Source of the DNA: Vulcanimicrobiota bacterium
Lineage (GTDB): Bacteria; Pseudomonadota; Gammaproteobacteria; Xanthomonadales; Rhodanobacteraceae
Assembly: GCA_903970555.1 (NCBI GenBank)
Contig: CAJCJD010000120.1
Coordinates: 1-64,000 of the forward strand
DNA length: 64,000 nt
Reading direction: 5' to 3'
The translations under genes were made by a program, and so were the position numbers. The notes under the pieces are model-generated. The model was not told the DNA's origin. It was given only the letters and a program-made list of their open reading frames with translations, and ran no database searches. Of this stretch, positions 15,722 through 24,578 are shown one piece after another; the first letter of the stretch is position 1; every line of letters starts with the position of its first letter.

Positions 15722-16051
15722 ATGCCCGCACCACATCTGCCCCACTCCAAGCACAGGCCTGGTTCCGCGCTGCGCTACCGCTTGGCGATTGCCTCACGAA
15801 TTACCGCTGCAGTGTGCGGCGGCTATTACGTTGCCTATGCCAGCACAGCGCTCCTTACGGTGGTCCTGCCTATGGACCGCATCAACCGGGTGATGACCGC
15901 CAGCCTGTTGAGTTTCGTGGTGTGGTGCGCAACAGCCATCTGGGTGTTTGCCGCACGCAACGCCTGGCGTGGTTGGTGGCCGCTCTTGGCCAGCGGCACG
16001 GTGATGCTGGGTGCGGCCCTCGCCTTCCGCGATAGCGGCATGCGCCCATGA
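15722..16051 (+). CDS. DUF3649-family membrane protein
   Basis: A 109-residue inner-membrane protein with about three hydrophobic segments (AAVCGGYYVAYASTALLTVV, LLSFVVWCATAIWVFAA, WWPLLASGTVMLGAALAF). Size, sequence style and position fit the DUF3649 family, which is found in iron-uptake operons with PepSY-TM and DUF3325 proteins. I start at the ATG at 15722, after the Fur-like site. Its stop overlaps the next ATG by 4 bp, so translation is coupled. The exact role is unknown, but it is presumed to assist iron release or siderophore handling. Confidence 0.75.
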   Translation: MPAPHLPHSKHRPGSALRYRLAIASRITAAVCGGYYVAYASTALLTVVLPMDRINRVMTASLLSFVVWCATAIWVFAARNAWRGWWPLLASGTVMLGAALAFRDSGMRP

Positions 16052-17601
16052 AGAACACCTTCAGCCAGTCGATGGCTTGGTTGCATACGTGGGGCGGCCT
16101 AATCGTGGGCTGGGTACTGTTCGTGATTTTTTTGGGCGGCACGCTGGCTTGCTTCGATAAGGAACTGGACTACTGGATGCGGCCAGCACTGCATCATTTG
16201 GGGCCCGGCGCGCTCTCGATGGACGCTGCCGAAGCGACGTTGCGCGCCATGGCACCGCATGCCGACACGCTTTACCTTAACCCGCCCAGCGTGCGCGATC
16301 CGTCGATTCATGGTTTTGCATTCGAACCCGGCAAGCCCTACATCGATGTCGCCTTTCATCCGCGCGATGGACAACTGATTCCTGCCACCGTCGGCGGCAC
16401 GTTCTTTTTCACGCTGCATTACGACCTGGAAGCCGGCACCACCGGCATCTATTTGGTTGGGTTGGCGGGCATGTTGATGCTGGTGGCGTTGGTCAGCGGC
16501 ATCATCATCCATCGGCGCATCTTCAAAGACTTCTTCGTGTTCCGGCCCGGTAGCGGCGGACAGCGCGCGTGGCTGGACGGTCACAACGTCGCCGGCGTAT
16601 TAGGTTTGCCGTTCCACCTGATGATTGCCTACACCGGTGTGGCCATTATGTTCGCCACTTACATGTGGGCTGGCGTGCAAATCGGTTATGGCGGCGACAG
16701 CGCGCGTTTCTATCAAGAAATGCAAGGCAGTTCAGATGTGGTCGAACAGCATCGGCCGCCGACACGCATTGCGCCGCTCGACCCGATTCTTACCGATGCC
16801 ACCCGACGGCTGCACGGTCCAGCGTTGTATATGGAACTGGATCATGTTCACGATGCATCGATCACTATCAGCGTGCTGGAAGCTGGCAATGATCAAGTTG
16901 CGGGCGGACGCCGCACGATTGTCTACAACGGTGTCGATGGCAGCTATCAGGGCGAAATCAAAGGGCCGGATACCGCGTATCGCGTATATCAGTTCTTAAG
17001 CGGTTTGCATCGCGTGCAGTTTGGTGGCGCGATGTTGCGCTGGCTGTATTTTTTGCTTGGCGGCGCCGGCTGCGTGATGCTGGCAAGCGGCATGCAAGTG
17101 TGGGTTGCCAAGCGTGCGAAAAAAATCGAATTGGCGTCGTGGCGTTCCGGCTATGGCTTCGTGCGAGCGTTGAATGTCGGTGTCGTCGCCGGCATGCCAC
17201 TGGCCAGCATCGCCTTGCTGTGGATCAATCGTTTGTTGCCCGCACAAATGGCCGAGCGCGCCAGTTGGGAAGCGCGTGGCTTCTGCATCGTGTGGTTGTT
17301 GGCCGCGCTGTGGAGCATGGCACGGCTTCACCATGGCAAGCCATGGCGTGACTTGTTCGCCATGACTGCGGCACTCCTGCTGGCTCTACCGCTGATCAAT
17401 GCGATCACCTACCCCTTCAGTAGCTTGCTGCATAGCGTGATCGATCGTGACTGGACGTTGGCTAGCGTGGACCTGAGTGCTTTCGCGCTTGGCTTGGGTT
17501 TCAGCTGCTTGGCTTGGAAGAGCGGGCTGCATGCCAGCGATCGTCCATCACACGTGCGCGCCACAGCGATGCAAGCACACACCGACGAGGCAAACGCATG
17601 A
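16048..17601 (+). CDS. PepSY-associated transmembrane protein (iron-uptake/ferric reductase-like)
   Basis: A 517-residue inner-membrane protein of the PepSY_TM family. The first helix begins with SQSMAWLHTWGGLIVGWVLF, and further helices include GLAGMLMLVALVSGIIIHRR, GLPFHLMIAYTGVAIMFATY and LYFLLGGAGCVMLASGMQVW, with two or three more near the C-terminus. A large periplasmic loop separates the first helix from the next. Conserved His residues in the helices could bind haem. Members of this family act in siderophore-bound iron reduction or release in the periplasm. It overlaps both neighbours by 4 bp, so the three membrane genes are one translationally coupled unit ahead of the TonB receptor. 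Confidence 0.85.
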   Translation: MKNTFSQSMAWLHTWGGLIVGWVLFVIFLGGTLACFDKELDYWMRPALHHLGPGALSMDAAEATLRAMAPHADTLYLNPPSVRDPSIHGFAFEPGKPYIDVAFHPRDGQLIPATVGGTFFFTLHYDLEAGTTGIYLVGLAGMLMLVALVSGIIIHRRIFKDFFVFRPGSGGQRAWLDGHNVAGVLGLPFHLMIAYTGVAIMFATYMWAGVQIGYGGDSARFYQEMQGSSDVVEQHRPPTRIAPLDPILTDATRRLHGPALYMELDHVHDASITISVLEAGNDQVAGGRRTIVYNGVDGSYQGEIKGPDTAYRVYQFLSGLHRVQFGGAMLRWLYFLLGGAGCVMLASGMQVWVAKRAKKIELASWRSGYGFVRALNVGVVAGMPLASIALLWINRLLPAQMAERASWEARGFCIVWLLAALWSMARLHHGKPWRDLFAMTAALLLALPLINAITYPFSSLLHSVIDRDWTLASVDLSAFALGLGFSCLAWKSGLHASDRPSHVRATAMQAHTDEANA

Positions 17602-17930
17602 GCCTCGCACTGATCGAGTTCGCCTGCAATTACTTGAGCTGGGGTCTGCTCTGCTTGGGCCTGCCGCGACATTACACACTGCATTTTGGAACCCCGGCCA
17701 GCACCAGTCAGTTGCGCGCGCTACGTAGCGGGGGATGGCTGTTGGCCATTGCAGCCATGGCGCTTGGCATTTATCAGATGGGCTGGGGTATCGGCACTGT
17801 GATGTGGGCGAGCACATGGATGCTTGCGGCCATTGGCTGGGTGGTGCTGCAGCCGTATCGCCCACGCCTGGCCCGCACGCTGGCACCGGCGCTACTGGCG
17901 CTGGCTGCGCTTTGCTACCTGATGCCATGA
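17598..17930 (+). CDS. DUF3325-family membrane protein
   Basis: A 110-residue protein with three or four hydrophobic helices (LIEFACNYLSWGLLCLGL, GGWLLAIAAMALGIYQMG, MWASTWMLAAIGWVVLQ, LAPALLALAALCYLMP). The ATG at 17598 overlaps the PepSY stop. DUF3325 proteins accompany PepSY_TM and DUF3649 proteins in Fur-regulated siderophore operons. Function is not established; a small accessory subunit of the PepSY protein is plausible. Confidence 0.75.
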   Translation: MSLALIEFACNYLSWGLLCLGLPRHYTLHFGTPASTSQLRALRSGGWLLAIAAMALGIYQMGWGIGTVMWASTWMLAAIGWVVLQPYRPRLARTLAPALLALAALCYLMP

Positions 17931-17970
17931 CATACCGAACGGTATCAATTGAAGACTTGAGGAGAACATC

Positions 17971-20169
17971 TTGAACCCTTTCCATCGTGCCGAGGCGCAA
18001 AGCCGCTCACACCGCGGTTTGCGACAGGCTTCACTGCCTTTTTTGCTGGCGCTGGCACTCAGCGGCGTCGCGCATGCGCAGAGCACGGATACCGGTAATC
18101 AAGCCACCACTCCGAGCAACGATGGCGCACAGGCCAAACCGCACACATTGCAAGCGGTGCAAGTGCAAGGCACAACTTCGCCGACATATAGCGGCGGCGA
18201 AATCGCCCGCAGCGGCAACCTCGGCGTATTGGGCGAACAGGATCTGATGGACGTCCCGTTTGCCATGACTAGCTATACCGAGGATTACATCGCCAACCAT
18301 CAGGCTTATACGATCGCCGATGTTGTCGCCAACGATCCTGCCGTACGCGTCGGCGACGGCTATGGAAACTTTGCCGAACTGTTCGTGCTGCGCGGCTTTC
18401 CGCTTAACGGCGACGACATCACCTTCGATGGCCTCTACGGCATCATCCCGCGCCAGTTGGTGGATGCAGGGGACATCGGTCGCCTTGATGTGCTGCGCGG
18501 CGCCAGCGCGTTTCTTTACGGTGTTTCGCCCGCTGGCAGCGGCATTGGCGGTTCGATCAATGTGGAACCGAAGTGGGCGCTGGATGCGCCGCTGACCCGT
18601 GCCACTGTCGATTACGGCAGCGATGCCCAGGCCGGTGCGCAGATCGATTTCAGCAGACGTTTTGGCAAGGACGATCGTTACGGCATTCGCATCAATCTTG
18701 GCGGCCGAGACGGTGACACATCGATTGATCGTGAGAGCCGCCGCTCCAACTACCAGTCCATCGTCTTCGATTATCGCGGCAACAAATTCCGCATCAAGGC
18801 GGACGTCAGCCACCAATTGCAACGCATCGACGAAGGCCGCAACGTTGTGTATTTGACGGGTGAAGGCGTGCCCAAGCCACCCTCGGCAAGTGCCAACTAT
18901 GCACAGCCATGGAGTTATTCCAGCTTGGAAGACACCTACGGCATGGTCCGCGCGGAATACGACTTCCTGTCCAATCTCACCGGCTACATCGCAGCCGGCG
19001 CCGATCACTCGAACGAAAATGGACAGTACTGGGCACCGTCGGTCGATGGGAATGGCAACGGTACGGCGTATCGTCTCGGCGTGCCTTATCAGAACGACGC
19101 ACAGAGCGGCGAAGCCGGCATCAACGCACATTTTGCGACGGGGCCGGTCACTCAAAAGCTTAACCTGGGCGTCTCCCTGCTCAATCAGAAAAAGACCGTC
19201 AGTTACACCTTCTCCGATTCGTTCCCGGTGAATCTGTACAACTACGTTGCGATGCCCTACCCGGCTACCGCCTTCGATGGTGGCGACCCTGTGGTAACCG
19301 GGCGCACCAAGCTGCAAAGCGTGGCCTTGTCGGACACACTCGGCTTCATCAACGATCAGGTCTTGCTGACGGTGGGGGCGCGTCAGCAGAGCATGCAGGT
19401 CCTGGGTTATGCCTATGGAACGGGCGCGGAGATTTCCAACTATCGCAAGAATGCAACCTCGCCGGTCATCGGTTTGGTGGTCAAACTCAATCCCAACATC
19501 TCGCTATTTGCCAACTCCATCCAGGGGCTGTCGCAAGGGCCGGAAGCGCCGATCGGCGCAGTCAATGTCGGCCAGGTGTTTCCGCCCTACATTTCCCGGC
19601 AAATCGAAACCGGCATCAAGTATGACCAAGACAGTTTCGGCAGCACCTTCAGTCTGTTCCAGATCAAGCAGCCCAGTGGCGTGATTGACGGTACGACGCA
19701 CGTCTTCGGTATCGCGGGTGAACAACGTAACCGCGGCGTCGAGTGGAGCGTCTATGGCGAGCCCGTCAACGGACTGAAACTGATTGGCGGCGCCAGCTAC
19801 ATCGACGCCACGCTAACCCAGACTGCCGACGGCGCCAATAACGGCAACACAGCGGTCGGCGTGCCCAAGTGGCAATATAACGCCGGCTTGGAGTGGGCTG
19901 TACCTAGTGCCGCCGGCCTTGGGTTGAATCTCGGTCTAACCCGCACCAGCGATCAATACGCCGACGTGGCCAATACCTTGCGCATTCCGGCGTGGACGCG
20001 TGTGGATACCGGCGCCAGCTACACCACGCAAATCGATGCTCGTAACGTGACCTTCCGTGCCACAGTGCTCAACGTTGGCAACAAGAACTATTGGGCCTCG
20101 GCGCTGGGCGGCTATCTGACCGAGGGGGCTGCGCGAACCTTCAAGCTCTCCGCCAGCGTGGACTTTTAA
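17971..20169 (+). CDS. TonB-dependent siderophore receptor
   Basis: A 732-residue outer-membrane receptor. It starts at a TTG preceded by GAGGAG. The signal peptide is near residues 20-36 (LPFLLALALSGVAHA). The plug domain follows (GEQDLMDVPFAMTSYTEDYI, YGNFAELFVLRGFPLNGDDI, RLDVLRGASAFLYG), and the rest is a 22-stranded barrel ending in the aromatic-terminated strand FKLSASVDF. The PFxxxSYT plug signature is that of siderophore-type receptors. It is the last gene of the Fur-box operon with PepSY, DUF3649 and DUF3325 genes, so the cargo is most likely a ferric siderophore; which one cannot be deduced. Confidence 0.9.
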   Translation: MNPFHRAEAQSRSHRGLRQASLPFLLALALSGVAHAQSTDTGNQATTPSNDGAQAKPHTLQAVQVQGTTSPTYSGGEIARSGNLGVLGEQDLMDVPFAMTSYTEDYIANHQAYTIADVVANDPAVRVGDGYGNFAELFVLRGFPLNGDDITFDGLYGIIPRQLVDAGDIGRLDVLRGASAFLYGVSPAGSGIGGSINVEPKWALDAPLTRATVDYGSDAQAGAQIDFSRRFGKDDRYGIRINLGGRDGDTSIDRESRRSNYQSIVFDYRGNKFRIKADVSHQLQRIDEGRNVVYLTGEGVPKPPSASANYAQPWSYSSLEDTYGMVRAEYDFLSNLTGYIAAGADHSNENGQYWAPSVDGNGNGTAYRLGVPYQNDAQSGEAGINAHFATGPVTQKLNLGVSLLNQKKTVSYTFSDSFPVNLYNYVAMPYPATAFDGGDPVVTGRTKLQSVALSDTLGFINDQVLLTVGARQQSMQVLGYAYGTGAEISNYRKNATSPVIGLVVKLNPNISLFANSIQGLSQGPEAPIGAVNVGQVFPPYISRQIETGIKYDQDSFGSTFSLFQIKQPSGVIDGTTHVFGIAGEQRNRGVEWSVYGEPVNGLKLIGGASYIDATLTQTADGANNGNTAVGVPKWQYNAGLEWAVPSAAGLGLNLGLTRTSDQYADVANTLRIPAWTRVDTGASYTTQIDARNVTFRATVLNVGNKNYWASALGGYLTEGAARTFKLSASVDF

Positions 20170-20206
20170 GCCAGGGGTGAAGCGGTCCGTCGATGGATCT
20201 TCACGC

Positions 20207-20231
20207 TTTCCGTGCCCTTCGGGTACGGAAA
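20207..20231. other. Intergenic hairpin after the TonB receptor gene
   Basis: TTTCCGTGCCC pairs with GGGTACGGAAA around a TTC loop, with one internal mismatch. No T tract follows, so it may be an mRNA-stabilising 3' structure or a Rho-dependent end rather than an intrinsic terminator. Confidence 0.5.
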
Positions 20232-20353
20232 CCGTTGCCGGGATACAGCGCGGCAGGGATCTGTCTTGACCGCCTGAGGGGTCACGCCAATCCCTAAGCC
20301 AGCAATAAGTAAATCGGTGCAAGCTTGGCATACCTACCCAACGAGCTTGCTCC

Positions 20354-21385
20354 ATGTATCGATCCCTATCCCTTGCCATGCTTGCATCCCTCGCTTGCGT
20401 GGCCGCGATACCTTGTACGGCAGCCGGCGCCGCGCAACCGACCATGAAAGTCATCAGCGGCCTGAAACTGGGTGGCACCGGTGGCTGGGATTACCTCAGC
20501 TTCGATGCACAGCGCCGACATCTTTTCGTCAGCCGTGGCGATCGCGTGCTGGTGATCGACGTCGATGCCAACAAACAGATCGGCACCATTCCTAACACCA
20601 ACGGAGTGCATGGCATCGCGATTGCGCAGGATCTGCATCATGGGTTCACCAGTAACGGCAAGGACAACTCGGTCACGGTGTTCGACCTCGATACGCTCAA
20701 GACCGTCGCTACGATCACGGGCACGGGCCAGAAACCGGATTCCATCCTGTACGACGGCGCGTCGCATCACGTTCTTACGTTCAACGGCAAGAGCGGTAAC
20801 GCCAGCGTCATCGATCCGGCCAGCAATAAGGTCGTCGCCACCATCGCATTGCCCGGCAAGCCGGAATTTTCGGCGACCGACAATCAGGGACATGTCTACG
20901 TCAACATCGAAGACAAATCCGAACTGACCGAAATCGACAGCCAGAACAACAAAGTGCTGCAGACGTGGTCACTTGCGCCATGCGAATCGCCGAGCGGACT
21001 GGCCATCGACGCCCAACACGCGCGTACGTTCTCCGTCTGTGACAACCGCACTCTCACGGTGCTGGATGCGCACGATGGTCATCGCGTGGCGAGCGTGCCG
21101 ATTGGCGACGGCCCGGATGCGGTGAGCTTCGATCCTGCCGAAGGGATGATCTACAGCTCCAACGGCGAAAGCGGCACGCTGACCGTCGTGCACCAAGACG
21201 ATCCCGATCACTACACCGTTGCCGCCACCGTGCCCACGCAAGTCAGCGCACGCACGCAAGCATTTGATCCGCAGAAACATCGCATCTATCTGTCGTCGGC
21301 TCAGCTCGGTACCGGCAAAGATTCGCATGGGCGCCCGACGCCGCTACCCGATAGCTTCACCGTTCTGACTGTTGGGAAACCCTGA
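20354..21385 (+). CDS. YncE-family seven-bladed beta-propeller protein
   Basis: A 343-residue exported protein: the signal peptide is MYRSLSLAMLASLACVAA up to about residue 27 (CTAAGAAQ). Repeated beta-propeller units follow, for example RVLVIDVDANKQIGTIPNTN, VTVFDLDTLKTVATITGTGQ and ASVIDPASNKVVATIALPGK. The repeat style is that of YncE and lactonase-like periplasmic propellers. In enterobacteria yncE is next to the TonB receptor gene yncD, and the same neighbourhood exists here, so the two may work together in iron-related uptake. No catalytic residues are evident. It could have its own promoter in the 184-bp gap. Confidence 0.8.
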   Translation: MYRSLSLAMLASLACVAAIPCTAAGAAQPTMKVISGLKLGGTGGWDYLSFDAQRRHLFVSRGDRVLVIDVDANKQIGTIPNTNGVHGIAIAQDLHHGFTSNGKDNSVTVFDLDTLKTVATITGTGQKPDSILYDGASHHVLTFNGKSGNASVIDPASNKVVATIALPGKPEFSATDNQGHVYVNIEDKSELTEIDSQNNKVLQTWSLAPCESPSGLAIDAQHARTFSVCDNRTLTVLDAHDGHRVASVPIGDGPDAVSFDPAEGMIYSSNGESGTLTVVHQDDPDHYTVAATVPTQVSARTQAFDPQKHRIYLSSAQLGTGKDSHGRPTPLPDSFTVLTVGKP

Positions 21386-21402
21386 GCGATACGTCGTTCA
21401 GA

Positions 21403-22845
21403 TCACTCTTGCACCTCAGCGACATCGCCGGCGCCATGCGTCGGCCGTGTCGCCGGCGACGCGGGAATGGCAACGCGCACCCTCAAGCCACGGCCTGAGG
21501 GCGCATCCAGCAGTTCGATCGTCGCACCATGCAACTGTGCGGCACGCTGCACGATCGACAGGCCAAGACCGTATCCATCGCCACCACTGCTTGCTTCGCG
21601 ATGGAATCGCGCAAACACACTGGCGCGACGTTCGGCAGGAATGCCGGGGCCGTTGTCGATGACTTCGATCACGACGACATCCGCCTCGCGCGCCAGCGAT
21701 AGCTGTACTTGGCCGCCAGCGGGCACGTGATGCATCGCGTTCTCGATCAGGTTGCGCAGCAGCGCGGCGAGTGCCGCCTCGTTTCCTTCGATCCGCAGCA
21801 CTGTTTCGCGCTCGACAAAAGCGAACTCCACGCCGCTTTCGCTGAGCAGTGGCGCCAGCTCGTCGATGACGTTCATGGCGACATCCACAAGGTCGATCTC
21901 GCTACGCTGTCCTGCCGCGGCACCTGCTTCCAAGCGCGCCAATGCCAATAGCTGTTCGATGCGTCGTGCCAATCGCGACAAGCCCAATTGCGCACTTACC
22001 AGCGCCGCTTTCGTGTTCACGGGCATGTCGGTGGACATGGCGCCATCCAGATGAATCATCGTGGAGGCTAAAGGCGTGCGTAACTCGTGCGCTACGTCAG
22101 CGCTGAAACGGCGCTCGCGTTCCAGGGCATCCTCAAGGCGTTCGAGTTGGGTGTTGAGTGCATCCACTACGGGTTGCAGCTCCTGCGGCGCCTGCTTCAG
22201 CTGAATCGGGCGACGGCTGCCAGGTGCGCGCGATGCCAATGCCTGAGTCAATCGCTCCAGCGGACGCAGCCCACGCCGCACTGCCCACCCTACCAACAAC
22301 GCCAGCAGCGGCAGACCAATCAACTGCGGCAAACCGAGATTGAGCCACAGCGCATGCGCGATGTCATGCCGACTTTCGTCACGCTCGCCGACGCGTATCA
22401 CCACGCCGCCAGCATTGTCGACCAGGGTGAATATGCGCCAGCCGAAGCCGTCGAAATAATGATTCCCGAATCCGGATACCGGCGTGCGCGAGAGCGGCAA
22501 CTGCGCTAGGTTGGCGGTGGCTAGACGCACCCGACCTTGCATGTCGACGATCTGGTACCCCACACCCAATTCGTGTGTGTGCGCATGTACTTCGAGCTTT
22601 TCCGCATCGCGCCCGACGACCGGCACGACCAGCGCTCCGTTCGTTGAGCTGTGCAGAGCATTGATGCCTGGCTGCTGAATCAACACGTCCAGCGTGCGCG
22701 CCGATTGCGTCAGGCGCCCATCCAACAGTTCTTCGGTTTCGTTGAGCGTGCGCTGATAACTGAACAGGCCAAGCGGCAGAAGCACAGCCACCAATACCGT
22801 AATGATCATCCAGCGCAGGCGCCCACGTAGGCTCAGGGGCCTCAC
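21403..22845 (-). CDS. Sensor histidine kinase (QseC/TctE type)
   Basis: A 480-residue membrane kinase. The first helix is at residues 13-29 (MIITVLVAVLLPLGLFS). A periplasmic sensor of about 135 residues is followed by the second helix at 167-188, a short HAMP-like linker, the HisKA domain with FSADVAHELRTPLAS (phosphoacceptor H253), and an HATPase domain with N box NLIENAMHHV, G1 DNGPGIP and a G2 segment GYGLGLSIV. The start is a GTG at 22845 that overlaps the regulator stop by 4 bp. The signal is unknown; QseC-like or TctE-like kinases sense metals, carboxylates or hormones. It converges with the YncE gene 17 bp away. Confidence 0.9.
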   Translation of the reverse strand: MRPLSLRGRLRWMIITVLVAVLLPLGLFSYQRTLNETEELLDGRLTQSARTLDVLIQQPGINALHSSTNGALVVPVVGRDAEKLEVHAHTHELGVGYQIVDMQGRVRLATANLAQLPLSRTPVSGFGNHYFDGFGWRIFTLVDNAGGVVIRVGERDESRHDIAHALWLNLGLPQLIGLPLLALLVGWAVRRGLRPLERLTQALASRAPGSRRPIQLKQAPQELQPVVDALNTQLERLEDALERERRFSADVAHELRTPLASTMIHLDGAMSTDMPVNTKAALVSAQLGLSRLARRIEQLLALARLEAGAAAGQRSEIDLVDVAMNVIDELAPLLSESGVEFAFVERETVLRIEGNEAALAALLRNLIENAMHHVPAGGQVQLSLAREADVVVIEVIDNGPGIPAERRASVFARFHREASSGGDGYGLGLSIVQRAAQLHGATIELLDAPSGRGLRVRVAIPASPATRPTHGAGDVAEVQE

Positions 22846-23507
22846 GTCGGATCCCTTGGAATCAGGTAACCCACGCCACGAATAGTGCGGATCGTATCGA
22901 AGCTGAGCTTGCGACGCAGCGCATGGATCTGTACCTCCAGGGCGCTGCTGCCTACGGTGTTGTCGAGGCCGTAAAGGGAATTTTCCAAGTGCTCGCGGCG
23001 CACGATGCGGCCGGCACGCTCCATCAAAACGCGCAGCAGAGAGAACTCCCGGCGGGTGAGTTCGATCCGCTTACCGCGGTATTCCGCCTCCGATGTGCCG
23101 ATATCCAGGCTGAGCACGCCGACATCAATACGATTTGCCGCCAAGCCCTGCGCACGGCGCGTCAATGAACGAATACGCGCGCTCAGTTCCTCGACGTGAA
23201 AGGGTTTGATCAGGTAGTCGTCCGCCCCTGCATCGAGACCGCGTACACGGGCTTCCAACGCATCGCGGGCCGTCATTACGATCACTGGCGTATTCACATT
23301 TGAGCGGCGCGCTTCCGCCAGCACTTCAAGGCCATCTTTATTAGGCAGCCCTAAGTCCAGCAAGACGAGGTCGGCCGTCTGATCGCGCAAGGCCACCAGC
23401 GCCTCGCGCCCGTCGCGCAACCAGGTAACCGCGTAGGACAGCTTCTCCAGCGCCTGCTGAATAGCCGTCCCCAGTTGCAGGTCATCTTCGACCAAAATGA
23501 TGTGCAT
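22842..23507 (-). CDS. OmpR-family response regulator (QseB/TctD type)
   Basis: A 221-residue two-component regulator. The receiver domain has the acidic pair EDD (residues 7-9), the phosphoacceptor D51 in LVLLDLGLPNKDG, and the conserved Thr and Lys in VIVMTARD and LIKPFHVEEL. The winged-helix domain begins near residue 125 and has the OmpR pattern RREFSLLRVLMERAGRIVRR and the C-terminal RTIRGVGYLIP. The ATG at 23507 was chosen over an upstream in-frame start because the receiver begins exactly there, with GAGG just upstream. It is co-transcribed with and coupled to the kinase gene. Confidence 0.92.
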   Translation of the reverse strand: MHIILVEDDLQLGTAIQQALEKLSYAVTWLRDGREALVALRDQTADLVLLDLGLPNKDGLEVLAEARRSNVNTPVIVMTARDALEARVRGLDAGADDYLIKPFHVEELSARIRSLTRRAQGLAANRIDVGVLSLDIGTSEAEYRGKRIELTRREFSLLRVLMERAGRIVRREHLENSLYGLDNTVGSSALEVQIHALRRKLSFDTIRTIRGVGYLIPRDPT

Positions 23508-23679
23508 AACCTCGTTGACCTCGGCCCGGCCCTGTCGGGAGGCATTGTCCCAACCTTGCATTGTGCGCAGGTTAGCTTAGGGCGGCCTTACCTTAAATTA
23601 CGGCCTAAACCGATGCTAGGCGCCCATATCGCCGCCCCGTGGCCTTTAATGCCTTCCTCGGGCGATATGCTATAGGTCG

Positions 23680-24468
23680 ATGACACGCGCCAGTCCCCCG
23701 CAGCTTGGTGAAGACAGCCACGACTTGCATTCGTTGCAGCGCGATTATCCGCGCGGCACATATGTAGAGCCGCATGTGCACGCCTGGGCCCAGGTGCTTT
23801 ACGCCATCGAAGGCGTGATGTGGGTGGAAGTGGAGAACGAGGCGCTGGTGGTTCCACCGCTACGCGCCGTGTGGCTGCCGCCGGGCACCACGCATTCGAT
23901 CAAGATGATGAGTGTCGTGCGGATGCGCAATTTGTATCTGCATCCGGAAGCTGTCACGTCGCTTAGCAAACGCGGTGAAGTCGTTGAGGTCAGCCCGTTG
24001 CTGCGGCAATTGATTGTTGTGACAGCCGAAGAAGGTATGCAACGCAGCCGCGAATATCTTGACGCCGTACATCGATTGGTCGTACTGGAACTGGCCGCCG
24101 CGAAACACAGCACGTTGCGCATCGCCCTACCCTTCGGGCCAGACCGTCGGCTGGATAGCGTATGTCGCGCCGTGATCGACGATCCGTCATTGGACATGAA
24201 CATCGAGTATTACGCAGAACAGGCAGGCGCCAGCGTGCGTACCCTGGCTCGATTGTTCAAGCAGGAGCTTGGCATGGGGTTTGCGGAATGGCGCCGGCAG
24301 GTGCAATTGGCCATCGCCACCTCTCGGTTAGCCGAAGGCCAATCCGTTAGCACCATTGCGCGTTCACTTGGTTACTTGCCCAGCAGTTTCAGCGACATGT
24401 TTCGCCGCGAACTCGGTGTAACGCCCGCGGCATATCAGCCTTCGACAGCGCCGGCCAACGAGTCATGA
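23680..24468 (+). CDS. AraC-family regulator with N-terminal cupin domain
   Basis: A 262-residue transcription factor. The N-terminal half is a cupin-like sensor (PHVHAWAQVLYAIEGVMWVE, WLPPGTTHSIKM). The C-terminal half is the double helix-turn-helix: YYAEQAGASVRTLARLFKQE followed by VSTIARSLGYLPSSFSDMFR and RELGVTPAAYQ. It lies 110 bp upstream of a co-directional MDR oxidoreductase gene, which is its most likely target. The inducer is unknown. Confidence 0.88.
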   Translation: MTRASPPQLGEDSHDLHSLQRDYPRGTYVEPHVHAWAQVLYAIEGVMWVEVENEALVVPPLRAVWLPPGTTHSIKMMSVVRMRNLYLHPEAVTSLSKRGEVVEVSPLLRQLIVVTAEEGMQRSREYLDAVHRLVVLELAAAKHSTLRIALPFGPDRRLDSVCRAVIDDPSLDMNIEYYAEQAGASVRTLARLFKQELGMGFAEWRRQVQLAIATSRLAEGQSVSTIARSLGYLPSSFSDMFRRELGVTPAAYQPSTAPANES

Positions 24469-24578
24469 AGCCCGGAACTTGGCCGAAATTCGAAAGGCTT
24501 TGACCGACTGGATGCATGCGGGTCACCTAGACTGCATACATCCACACGCAGCTCCGGCCTGCACTAGGAGATATTTCG

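Noticed and set aside
18031-19317. 428-codon minus-strand frame
   Set aside because: Antisense to the siderophore receptor gene; no recognisable domains.
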